This document shows positions 26,165 to 33,691 of a stretch of DNA of 64,000 bases, piece by piece. Source of the stretch: Phycicoccus sp. Soil802. GTDB lineage: Bacteria; Actinomycetota; Actinomycetes; Actinomycetales; Dermatophilaceae. Below the pieces are notes generated by a model. It was not told the DNA's origin and did no database searches. It was given only the letters and a program-made list of their open reading frames with translations. A program made the translations under genes and the position numbers. How positions within the stretch are numbered: the stretch's first letter is position 1; every line of letters starts with the position of its first letter. The stretch is taken from positions 290,618-354,617 of the forward strand of contig NZ_LMSS01000002.1 in NCBI RefSeq assembly GCF_001429605.1. The letters run 5' to 3'.

Positions 26165-27789
26165 CACCGCTCTCCCTCCTTGGCGGCCCGGCGCCCCTTG
26201 AGCGAGGTGCGCTCCGCGATCGCGGCGCGGACCCGGCCGAGCAGGTCGAGCCTGGTCTTCACGTCAGCGTCGTCGGAGCACTCGTGCTCCACCATGGTCG
26301 CCGCGACGTCCCCGGCGTAGGCCGGCGCCGCGAACGACGTGCCGCTCCACAGCCCGAACCCGCTCGAGTAGTCGTCAGGGTCGCACGAGCCCCGGGCCGG
26401 GTCGTGTCCCGCTGGCTGGGCGATCACCGGCCGCAGGCTGCCGTCGAAGGTCGTCGGCATGGTGCTGACCACGGCCGTGCCGCAGCGGTAGGCCGTCACC
26501 CAGGACCCGGTGTTGGAGTAGATCGACACCGTGTGGCCGTCGGGGTTGTGCGACCCGACGCTGGTGATCGGGTGGTCGTAGCCGCCCGCAACGGCGAACG
26601 CCGCGGGGTAGAACTCCCGGTTGGTGCCGCCGTTCCCTGCCGCGGCGACCACCGCCACCCCGGTGCTGGCGAGCGCCCGCAGCACGCTGGAGAAGGCCGG
26701 CTCGTCGTCGAAGGCGCCCGGGGTCTCGTGGTAGTAGCCCAGCGAGAGCGACAGCACGTCGACGGCCGGCCCCTTGCCCCTGCCGGAGTGGGCCAGCAGC
26801 TGGCGCACGTAGAGCAGGCTCAGCGTCTCCACGAGGAACGCCTCGTCGGTGACGCCGTCACCGTGCATCACCGGGACGATCATCAGGACGGCATCGGGGC
26901 AGTGCTGGCGCACCACGCCCGCGATGAAGGTGCCGTGCCCGGCCAGCGGGTCGAGCACGCCGTTGACGCGGTCGAGGGTGCACCCGGTCAGCTCGGGGTC
27001 GTCGGCGGGGGTGAACCGCAGACCGATCGGCAACCCGTCGACCTCCACGTCACGGATGACGCGGTCGGCGAACCACGGGTGCTGGCCCAGCCCGGTGTCG
27101 AGCAGGGCCACGACGGGCCCCGACTTCTGGGTGGGCGCGGGCGCCGGCGCGGCCCAGACCACGGGCAGGCGCGGCGACGGTCCACCGCCGGGCATCGCGA
27201 CCTCGTCGTCACCGACTCCGGAGCCGTAGCCGACCCCGGACCCGTAACCCACGCCCGAGCCGTAGCCGACTCCTGAGCCGTAACCCACCCCTGAGCCGTA
27301 ACCCACGCCCGAGCCGTAGCCGGCCGCGGTGACGATGTGGCTGAGGCTGACGGCCTTGGCCGACTCCGGGTCCTCGGCGCGCAAGGTCTGGAGGATCAGC
27401 CAGGCGTCGGGAGCGACGACCGGCCGGTTCGGGAGCGGCCGGAACTCGACCATCGTCGAGACCGCCTGGTCGACCTGCGCGCCGAGCTCGTACTGCTCCA
27501 CCAACGCCTCGAACCGCTCGTCGCGGCGCGTCTCGACCGAGTAGCCCAGCCGCTCGGCGATCGCGGACAACGAGCTGATCGGACCCTGCGCCGAACGGGT
27601 GGCGAGGCCACGCACGAGCAGTCGGTTGCCGGCATACAAGGTCGGCTCCAGGGCGTCGTCACCGTCGAGGCGCACCGCCTTCGCGGGGTCGAGCACGCGC
27701 ACGTCGAGGCGCCGGGCCGCCGAGCGCGGGATCGCGACCGAGGGCGTGGGCCCCGGCCCTGACGGCGGCGGGGGAGTCGATGCGGCCAT
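26164..27789 (-). CDS. S8 subtilisin-like peptidase, apparently cytoplasmic, with (GYGSGV)6 linker
   Basis: 541 residues from ATG 27789 (AGGAG five bases upstream). There is no signal peptide or membrane segment. Residues ~1-155 form an N-terminal domain, residues 157-192 are six perfect GYGSGV repeats, and the peptidase follows with Asp231 (LLDTGLG), His285 (GHGTFIAG), the oxyanion Asn386 (AAGNGG) and Ser485 (GTSFAAPA). All catalytic residues are present. First gene of the operon with the ECF sigma factor, small protein and TPR-CHAT, so it may be a second protease of the same signalling module. Confidence 0.9.
   Translation of the reverse strand: MAASTPPPPSGPGPTPSVAIPRSAARRLDVRVLDPAKAVRLDGDDALEPTLYAGNRLLVRGLATRSAQGPISSLSAIAERLGYSVETRRDERFEALVEQYELGAQVDQAVSTMVEFRPLPNRPVVAPDAWLILQTLRAEDPESAKAVSLSHIVTAAGYGSGVGYGSGVGYGSGVGYGSGVGYGSGVGYGSGVGDDEVAMPGGGPSPRLPVVWAAPAPAPTQKSGPVVALLDTGLGQHPWFADRVIRDVEVDGLPIGLRFTPADDPELTGCTLDRVNGVLDPLAGHGTFIAGVVRQHCPDAVLMIVPVMHGDGVTDEAFLVETLSLLYVRQLLAHSGRGKGPAVDVLSLSLGYYHETPGAFDDEPAFSSVLRALASTGVAVVAAAGNGGTNREFYPAAFAVAGGYDHPITSVGSHNPDGHTVSIYSNTGSWVTAYRCGTAVVSTMPTTFDGSLRPVIAQPAGHDPARGSCDPDDYSSGFGLWSGTSFAAPAYAGDVAATMVEHECSDDADVKTRLDLLGRVRAAIAERTSLKGRRAAKEGER
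27214..27321 (-). repeat. in-frame 18-bp tandem repeat (six copies) in the subtilisin gene
   Basis: Six 18-bp units, each encoding GYGSGV, differ only at synonymous or near-synonymous bases. Copy number could change by slippage without breaking the frame, altering the spacing between the N-terminal and peptidase domains. Confidence 0.9.
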
Positions 27790-28017
27790 TGATTCTCCTG
27801 AGGTGGTGCCGACCACGAAGTGCAGTGTTCAGCGTAGTGAGGGATCGCTTCATCTGACAGGAGAAGCCGACGGGTCGGGTGATACCGGACAGCCCCGAGA
27901 TTCTGGTCCGGAAAAAACTTTCGGCGGGGATGTATCAGGGTCCGGCGCCCCCGCTCTTGTCCACTGTCAGACCTGGTCGGGGGACAAGGTGGGCACAACG
28001 AAAGGAAGCCTCGTGTC

Positions 28018-28149
28018 ATGCAGGATCCGTCGCAGGGGGCGACGGGTCAGGCAGATGGAGGGCCGCTGGGCACAGGGGTGCCAGCGGACCGGACGGCAGG
28101 TCGTGGGGGCGTGCTGCCGTCCCGCCCCTCGGGGCGCGTCGCCGAGTAG
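28018..28149 (+). CDS. possible small Gly-rich protein
   Basis: A 43-residue frame (ATG, GGAAG nine bases upstream) rich in Gly, Arg and Pro, ending TAG. A strong hairpin with a T-rich tail follows at 28241-28272, which would suit the end of a plus-strand transcript. No homology is recognised. It may instead be a leader or noncoding transcript upstream of the palindromic repeats. Confidence 0.3.
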   Translation: MQDPSQGATGQADGGPLGTGVPADRTAGRGGVLPSRPSGRVAE

Positions 28150-28240
28150 GTCAGGTCGAGGAAGGTGCTGGTCAGGGGTTCCCAGCACGCGCCAGGCCCG
28201 ACCTTCTCGGCGACGCCGTTGAGCCCAGCAACACAGGAAC

Positions 28241-28272
28241 GGCACGGCATACAAGACCTCGTATGCCGTGCC
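28241..28272 (+). terminator. 12-bp perfect hairpin built from the GTATGCCG motif
   Basis: GGCACGGCATAC and its exact complement flank an 8-base loop. The stem contains the window-wide GTATGCCG word on both arms and is followed by GTTTCGT. Confidence 0.65.
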
Positions 28273-28295
28273 GTTTCGTGCTGCGCGCCCGTCCC

Positions 28296-28384
28296 ACCTT
28301 TATCGGGTCTAGGGAGAAGTGTCCGCTTCACCCGGGAAAGGTTTCCGGGTGAAGCCGCCCTTTGTCCCAGGACCCGATAAAGCT
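28296..28384. repeat. 89-bp nested palindrome, copy 1
   Basis: The outer arms CTTTATCGGGTC / GACCCGATAAAG enclose an unrelated inner hairpin with an 11-bp stem (28325-28335 with 28345-28355). Both share one symmetry axis at 28340. See copy 2 at 28822: same outer arms and same total length, but a different inner sequence. Confidence 0.8.
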
Positions 28385-28396
28385 GAGGTCTCGTGG

Positions 28397-28729
28397 TCAG
28401 GGGAGCTTGCCGGGGCCCGGGCCGAACCCGGTCGTGTCGGCGTGCAGCCGACCGTCGGTCCCCCGGTGCAGGGTCTCGGGGAGATCCTCACCGGTGAAGC
28501 GCTCGCGGGCGCTGGCACCCGCGGTCTTCGCCGCGTCGCCGAGCTTGGCCGCGACGACGGGCGCCTGCTCCTTGACCGCCTGCTTCACGGTGTCGACCCG
28601 CGCCTGCACGGGCTCGCTGCCCCAGACGCGGTCGGCCTGGGCCTTGATCTGCTGGTAGCGCTTCTGACCGGCCTTCGCCCCGAGCACGTAGCCCGCAGCG
28701 AGACCGGCGAGGAACGAGAGCTTTGCCAT
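28397..28729 (-). CDS. YtxH-like small membrane-associated protein
   Basis: 110 residues from ATG 28729 (AAGGA 9 bases upstream). A short N-terminal hydrophobic segment (LSFLAGLAAGYVLGAKAG, about 4-21) is followed by an amphipathic helical region and a Gly/Pro-rich tail. This fits the YtxH/general-stress type of small proteins; the function is unknown. It is flanked by the two 89-bp palindromes. Confidence 0.65.
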   Translation of the reverse strand: MAKLSFLAGLAAGYVLGAKAGQKRYQQIKAQADRVWGSEPVQARVDTVKQAVKEQAPVVAAKLGDAAKTAGASARERFTGEDLPETLHRGTDGRLHADTTGFGPGPGKLP

Positions 28730-28821
28730 GGTTCGCATCCTTCGGTCGGGGCTTCGACCCTAACCCATGATTCGCACAAACCCGCTGGTCAGCGACCCGC
28801 CCGAGCTTTCGCCCCATCCCC

Positions 28822-28910
28822 AGCTTTATCGGGTCTAGCACCAAGGTTGACCCTCGCTCGGGTGATGAAGTCGAGCGAGGGTCAACGTTCCGGCATGACC
28901 CGATAAAGCT
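28822..28910. repeat. 89-bp nested palindrome, copy 2
   Basis: A perfect 14-bp outer inverted repeat AGCTTTATCGGGTC with its complement at 28897-28910, and an inner 15-bp perfect stem (28846-28860 with 28872-28886), all centred on 28866. Only the outer arms match copy 1. Confidence 0.85.
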
Positions 28911-28921
28911 GGGACTCTGGG

Positions 28922-29006
28922 CGGCGGGTGTGGGATTTGAACCCACGAGAGGTTGCCCTCTGGTCGCTTTCAAGGCGACTGCACTAGGCCACTATGCGAA
29001 CCCGCC
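28922..29006 (-). tRNA. tRNA-Ser(UGA)
   Basis: The minus strand gives acceptor GGCGGGT/ACCCGCC, D-arm, anticodon stem GTCGC/GCGAC with loop CTTGAAA (anticodon TGA), a long class II variable arm (AGAGGGCAACCTCT) and T-arm. CCA is not encoded. Length 85. Confidence 0.95.
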
Positions 29007-29264
29007 CGGCGTGCGCGCCAACTATTCCAGACCTTCCCATCCCGCCGGGAGCGAGTACCGTGGAGGGAGGGCGACGACACGCCACGAAGCAGGTGGTCGC
29101 AAAATCGATTGCGGTCCGAAATGTGTTGAATCGCAGCATAGTTCGGGCCGCGACCCAACCAATTCGACGCCACTCATACGCGAATTGAAGGATCCTGAAG
29201 TCACGGCCTCGCGACTAGCGTTCGCGGTGGGGGGAAATGAGACGTCCGCTTTCGGGCGGCGGGC
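29007..29264. other. intergenic region upstream of tRNA-Ser, no gene seen
   Basis: Between tRNA-Ser and the MocR-gene terminator. The base composition is noticeably more AT-rich than elsewhere. GGAATAGT on the minus strand, just before the tRNA, resembles a -10 element. No plausible coding frame with a start site was found. Confidence 0.4.
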
Positions 29265-29297
29265 CGAAGGCCGGGCAACCCTGCAGCCCGGCCTTCG
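29265..29297 (-). terminator. terminator of the MocR gene
   Basis: A perfect 12-bp stem (CGAAGGCCGGGC and complement) with a 9-base loop, 28 bp beyond the stop of the MocR-type gene. Confidence 0.8.
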
Positions 29298-29324
29298 CGC
29301 CGTCCCGGCTCCGGACCTGGCAGC

Positions 29325-30686
29325 TCAGCGTGCGCGGCCCTGCCGGCCCCCGGCCAGCGCCGCGTCGGCCAGCGCGTCCGCGACCGCGTCGAGGTCCCCG
29401 GTCGCGGCCCCCACCGTGACCCGCACGTGCCCGCCGGTGCCCCCGACCTCGGCAGCGCCAAGCCGGAAGGGCGCCCCAGCCGCCACCCCGATCCCCCTGC
29501 TGGCGAGCCGGACGACCGCGGCGGTCTCGTCGTGCACCGGCACCCAGATGTTGATCCCCTCGGTCCCGGGCACCACGACACCACGCGCGGCCAGGGCGTC
29601 GACCACGTGCGCCCGCCGCGCGGCATACGTGACGGAGGCCCGGGCCACCTCGGTGCGGGCGGTCTCGCTGGTGAGCAGCCCGAGGAGCACCTGCTGCAGC
29701 AGCCGGCTCGACCAGCCCTGCCCCAGCTCGCGGCGGGCGGTCAGCGCCCGGTGCAGCGCCGCCGGAGCACTGAGCGCCGCGAGCCGCAGGTCCGGTCCGT
29801 GCGACTTCGAGAACGACCGGATGTATGCCGTGTGCTCGGGTCGCCAGCGACCCAGGCTCACGAGCGCCTCCGAGGACAGCCCGGCGGCCGAGTCGTCCTC
29901 CACCACCAGGGTGTCGGTGCCGTCGAGCAGGGCTGCGATGGCCTCGGCCCGTGCGGTGGTCATGGTGACGCCGACCGGGTTCTGGGCGCGGGGCTGGAGG
30001 AAGACGGCGGCCACCGGCTCGCGCAGGGCGTCCTCGAGCGCGCTGAGCTCGAGTCCCTCGTCGTCGAGCGGCACGCCGACGAGCTGCACACCGACGGACT
30101 CGAGGAGGTCGACCAGCGGCGGGAACCCAGGGTCCTCCACCACGACGCGGTCACCGAACCGCAGCGTCGTCCGCACGATGAGGTCCATCGCGTCCATCGC
30201 CCCGTCGACGACGGCCAGGTTGGCTGCGGCATACGGCCAGTCCTCGCGAAGGGTGTCCGCGAGGGCCGGCAGCACCGGGTCGTCGAGGTAGCTGCCGGTC
30301 GTCGGGGCCGAGGTGAGCTGCGCGAGCACCGCGCCGAGCGACGGCAGCAGCGCGGGATCGGGCACCCCCGTGGACAGGTCGAGGGTGAAGGCCGCCTCGT
30401 GGCGAAGGGCCTGGCGGTAGCGCCCTCCCGTGGCCCCGCCCTGGTCGAGGATGGTGGTGCCCCGCCGCCCGTCGGCGTGGACGGCGCCCGACCGCGCGAG
30501 CAGCGACCAGGCCGCGCTCACCGTGGTTGGCGACAGCGCCAGCTGCGCCGCGACCGTCCGGATCGGGGGCAGCCGGTCGCCCGCCACCAGCTCGCCGTCC
30601 CGGATCGCCGCCGAGACGGCATGCGCGAGGCCCTTCGCGGTGGGGTGGTCGAGGCGGTGCTCGAGGGCGGAGAGGACAGCGGTCAT
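29325..30686 (-). CDS. MocR/GntR-type regulator with aminotransferase domain
   Basis: 453 residues from ATG 30686 (ATG 30698 possible; no clear RBS, possibly leaderless). The N-terminal GntR winged helix (PPIRTVAAQLALSPTTVSAAWSLLARSG) is joined to a fold-type I aminotransferase-like domain. The usual PLP lysine should lie in the SFSKSHGPDLR segment (about residue 292), and NPVGVT resembles the aspartate-aminotransferase signature. MocR proteins sense PLP or amino-substrate adducts. It is divergent from mmsA and the catabolic genes, so it is probably their regulator. Confidence 0.88.
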   Translation of the reverse strand: MTAVLSALEHRLDHPTAKGLAHAVSAAIRDGELVAGDRLPPIRTVAAQLALSPTTVSAAWSLLARSGAVHADGRRGTTILDQGGATGGRYRQALRHEAAFTLDLSTGVPDPALLPSLGAVLAQLTSAPTTGSYLDDPVLPALADTLREDWPYAAANLAVVDGAMDAMDLIVRTTLRFGDRVVVEDPGFPPLVDLLESVGVQLVGVPLDDEGLELSALEDALREPVAAVFLQPRAQNPVGVTMTTARAEAIAALLDGTDTLVVEDDSAAGLSSEALVSLGRWRPEHTAYIRSFSKSHGPDLRLAALSAPAALHRALTARRELGQGWSSRLLQQVLLGLLTSETARTEVARASVTYAARRAHVVDALAARGVVVPGTEGINIWVPVHDETAAVVRLASRGIGVAAGAPFRLGAAEVGGTGGHVRVTVGAATGDLDAVADALADAALAGGRQGRAR

Positions 30687-30687
30687 G

Positions 30688-30722
30688 TTTTGTACCATAG
30701 CAATAGTGAGATTGTGTTACCA
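30688..30722. promoter_or_regulatory. direct repeats in the MocR-mmsA divergent promoter
   Basis: TTTTGTACCA (30688-30697) and TTGTGTTACCA (30712-30722) share TACCA ends 25 bp apart in the 60-bp gap. MocR regulators typically bind direct repeats, so this is the likely operator. Confidence 0.45.
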
Positions 30723-30746
30723 ATCGGTGGTGCGTATGGTTGGGGC

Positions 30747-32237
30747 ATGACGACGCGCATCTCCCACTGGATCGACGGCCGCCTCCACGAGGGCGGCTCC
30801 GGACGCTCGGCGCCGGTGTACAACCCCGCCACCGGGGAGGTCACCGCCGAGGTCGACCTGGCCTCCGTCGAGGAGCTCGACGCCGCGGTCCAGACCGCGG
30901 TCGTGGCGGCCCGCGAGTGGCGGCACACCTCGCTTTCGCGGCGCGCTGCCGTCCTCTTCGCGTTCCGCGAGCTCCTGCACCAGCGCACCCCGGAGCTCGC
31001 CGCCATCATCACGGCCGAGCACGGCAAGGTGCTCTCCGACGCCGCGGGCGAGATCGCGCGTGGTCTCGAGAACGTCGAGTTCGCGACCGGCGTGCCGAAC
31101 CTCCTCAAGGGCGGGTTCAGCGAGCAGGCCGCGACCGGGGTCGACGTCTACAACATCCGGCAGCCGCTCGGCGTCGTCGCCGGCATCACGCCGTTCAACT
31201 TCCCCGCCATGGTGCCGCTGTGGATGTGCGCCAACGCGATCGCCTGCGGCAACGCCTTCATCCTCAAGCCCAGCGAGAAGGACCCGTCCGCCGCGCTCTT
31301 CCTCGCCCAGCTGTGGAAGGAGGCCGGCCTGCCCGACGGCGTCTTCACCGTCGTCCACGGTGACAAGGTCGCCGTCGACGCGATCCTCGACCACCCCGCC
31401 GTCGCGGCGGTCAGCTTCGTCGGCTCCACGCCGATCGCCAGGTACATCTACGAGCGCGGCACCGCGAACGGCAAGCGCGTCCAGGCCCTCGGTGGCGCCA
31501 AGAACCACGCCCTCGTCCTGCCGGACGCCGACATCGAAATGGCTGCCGACGCGGTCGTCTCCGCCGCCTACGGCTCAGCCGGCGAGCGGTGCATGGCGCT
31601 GTCGGTGGCCGTCGCGGTCGGTGACGTCGCCCAGCCGCTGGTCGACGCGATCGCCGCACGCCTGCCCAAGCTCACCGTCGGCGCCGGGACCGACCCCGAC
31701 TCCGACATGGGTCCCCTGATCACCGCGGAGCACCGCGACAAGGTTGCCGGCTACGTCGACGCCGGCGAGTCCGCCGGTGCCGCGGTCGTCGTCGACGGGC
31801 GGACCGGCGACCACCCCGAGCAGGGCTTCTTCCTCGGGACGACGCTGCTCGACCACGTCACCCCCGAGATGACCGTCTACACCGACGAGATCTTCGGTCC
31901 GGTGCTGTCGGTCGTCCGCGTCGACACCTACGAGGCCGGGCTCGACCTCATCAACTCGAACCAGTACGCGAACGGCACGGCGATCTTCACCCGCGACGGT
32001 GGGGCCGCCCGCCAGTTCCAGTACGACGTCGAGGTCGGCATGGTCGGCATCAACGTGCCCATCCCCGTGCCGGTGGCCTACTACTCCTTCGGTGGCTGGA
32101 AGGACTCCCTCTTCGGCGACACCCACATGTACGGCCCCGAGGGCATCAACTTCTACACCCGGGGCAAGGTCGTCACGCAGCGCTGGCCCGACCCGGCGAC
32201 GTCCAGCGTCGACCTCGGTTTCCCGCGCACCCGCTGA
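30747..32237 (+). CDS. mmsA: methylmalonate-semialdehyde dehydrogenase (CoA-acylating)
   Basis: 496 residues, ALDH fold: GSTPIARYIYERG NAD-binding turn, LGGAKNH, and the catalytic Cys in SAGERCMA (about 283). The residues fit the CoA-acylating MMSDH branch (PFNFPAMVPLWM; IPVPVAYYSFGG). The enzyme oxidises methylmalonate or malonate semialdehyde to propionyl- or acetyl-CoA. Together with the following aminotransferase it suggests beta-alanine or related omega-amino-acid breakdown. Confidence 0.93.
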   Translation: MTTRISHWIDGRLHEGGSGRSAPVYNPATGEVTAEVDLASVEELDAAVQTAVVAAREWRHTSLSRRAAVLFAFRELLHQRTPELAAIITAEHGKVLSDAAGEIARGLENVEFATGVPNLLKGGFSEQAATGVDVYNIRQPLGVVAGITPFNFPAMVPLWMCANAIACGNAFILKPSEKDPSAALFLAQLWKEAGLPDGVFTVVHGDKVAVDAILDHPAVAAVSFVGSTPIARYIYERGTANGKRVQALGGAKNHALVLPDADIEMAADAVVSAAYGSAGERCMALSVAVAVGDVAQPLVDAIAARLPKLTVGAGTDPDSDMGPLITAEHRDKVAGYVDAGESAGAAVVVDGRTGDHPEQGFFLGTTLLDHVTPEMTVYTDEIFGPVLSVVRVDTYEAGLDLINSNQYANGTAIFTRDGGAARQFQYDVEVGMVGINVPIPVPVAYYSFGGWKDSLFGDTHMYGPEGINFYTRGKVVTQRWPDPATSSVDLGFPRTR

Positions 32238-32285
32238 CGCAAGCCGCCAGACTGTCCGGAACACCCGGCATACCAAGGACTCTCG

Positions 32286-33686
32286 ATGACTGACACGCTC
32301 CCAGCCGCCACCACGACCACCGCCACTGCCTTCACGACCAACACCGAGGAGCAGGTGCGCCGTGACGACCGGGCCCACGTCTTCCACTCCTGGTCGGCGC
32401 AGGGGCTGATCGACCCGCTGCCGATCGCTGACGCGTTCGGTTCCCACTTCACCGACTACTCGGGCAAGCGCTACCTCGACTTCTCGAGCCAGCTGGTCAA
32501 CGTCAACATCGGCTACCAGCACCCCAAGCTGGTCGCGGCCATCCAGGAGCAGGCAGGGCGGCTGACCACGATCAGCCCGGCCTTTGCCAACGACGCGCGC
32601 TCCGAGGCGGCCCGGCTCATCAGTGAGCTCGCCCCGGGCGACCTCAACCGGGTCTTCTTCACCAACGGTGGGGCCGAGGCGACCGAGAACGCCCTGCGCA
32701 TGGCGCGGCTGCACACCGGGCGCCACAAGGTGATGGCGGCCTACCGCAGCTACCACGGTGCGACCGCGGGAGCCATTGCCCTGACTGGCGATCCGCGTCG
32801 GTGGCCTTCGGAGCCGGGTATGCCGGGCATCGTGCGTTACTGGGGGCCGTACCCCTACCGCTCGGCCTTCCACGCGCAGGACGAGCAGGAGGAAGGGGTC
32901 CGCGCGCTGCAGCACCTGCGGGACCTCATCACCGTCGAGGGTCCGCAGACCATCGCGGCGATCATCCTCGAGACCGTGGTCGGTACCAACGGCATCCTGG
33001 TGCCGCCGCCGGGCTACCTCCAGGGTGTCCGCGACCTGTGTGACGAGTTCGGGATCGTCATGATCGCCGACGAGGTGATGGCCGGGTTCGCCCGCTGTGG
33101 TGAGTGGTTCGCGGTCGACCACTGGGGTGTCGCCCCCGACCTGATCACCTTCGCCAAGGGGGTCAACAGCGGCTACGTGCCCCTCGGCGGCGTCATCATC
33201 TCCGACCGGATCGCGCAGACCTTCGACCAGCGGCCGTTCCCGGGTGGGCTCACCTACTCGGGTCACCCGCTCGCCTGCGCCTCGGCGGTGGCCTCCATCA
33301 ACATCTTCAAGGAAGAAGGCATCGTCGAGCACGCCCGCTCGCTCGGCACCGACGTCATCGGTCCCGGTCTGCGCGACCTGGCCGAGCGCCACCCGAGTGT
33401 GGGCGAGGTCCGTGGCCTCGGTGCCTTCTGGGCGCTGGAGCTGGTCCGCGACCGGGCCACCCGCGAACCCCTCGTGCCGTTCAACGCCGGCGGTGCGGAT
33501 GCCAAGCCGATGAACGACTTCGGCGCCGCGTGCAAGGAGCGCGGGCTGTGGCCGTTCATCCACTTCAACCGCACCCACGTCGTGCCGCCGTGCACCACGA
33601 CCGCCGACGAGGTGCGTGAGGGACTGGCCATCCTCGACGAGGCGCTCACCGTCGCCGATGCCTTCTACACCGGCGCGGACGCCTGA
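32286..33686 (+). CDS. class III omega-aminotransferase
   Basis: 466 residues. The class III PLP signature includes the DEV in VMIADEVMAGF and the PLP lysine in FAKGVNSGYVPLGG (about residue 290). The fold and length match beta-alanine/pyruvate, taurine or GABA-type transaminases. It lies 48 bp behind mmsA and would make the semialdehyde MmsA oxidises. Confidence 0.9.
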   Translation: MTDTLPAATTTTATAFTTNTEEQVRRDDRAHVFHSWSAQGLIDPLPIADAFGSHFTDYSGKRYLDFSSQLVNVNIGYQHPKLVAAIQEQAGRLTTISPAFANDARSEAARLISELAPGDLNRVFFTNGGAEATENALRMARLHTGRHKVMAAYRSYHGATAGAIALTGDPRRWPSEPGMPGIVRYWGPYPYRSAFHAQDEQEEGVRALQHLRDLITVEGPQTIAAIILETVVGTNGILVPPPGYLQGVRDLCDEFGIVMIADEVMAGFARCGEWFAVDHWGVAPDLITFAKGVNSGYVPLGGVIISDRIAQTFDQRPFPGGLTYSGHPLACASAVASINIFKEEGIVEHARSLGTDVIGPGLRDLAERHPSVGEVRGLGAFWALELVRDRATREPLVPFNAGGADAKPMNDFGAACKERGLWPFIHFNRTHVVPPCTTTADEVREGLAILDEALTVADAFYTGADA

Positions 33687-33691
33687 CGCCG

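Noticed and set aside
22507-27789. A true type III-E (Craspase) locus
   Set aside because: The operon shares TPR-CHAT and ECF sigma with it, but there is no Cas7-11, Csx30, Csx31 or CRISPR array.
31575-33578. A 667-residue minus-strand frame
   Set aside because: Antisense to mmsA and the aminotransferase, both with intact catalytic motifs.
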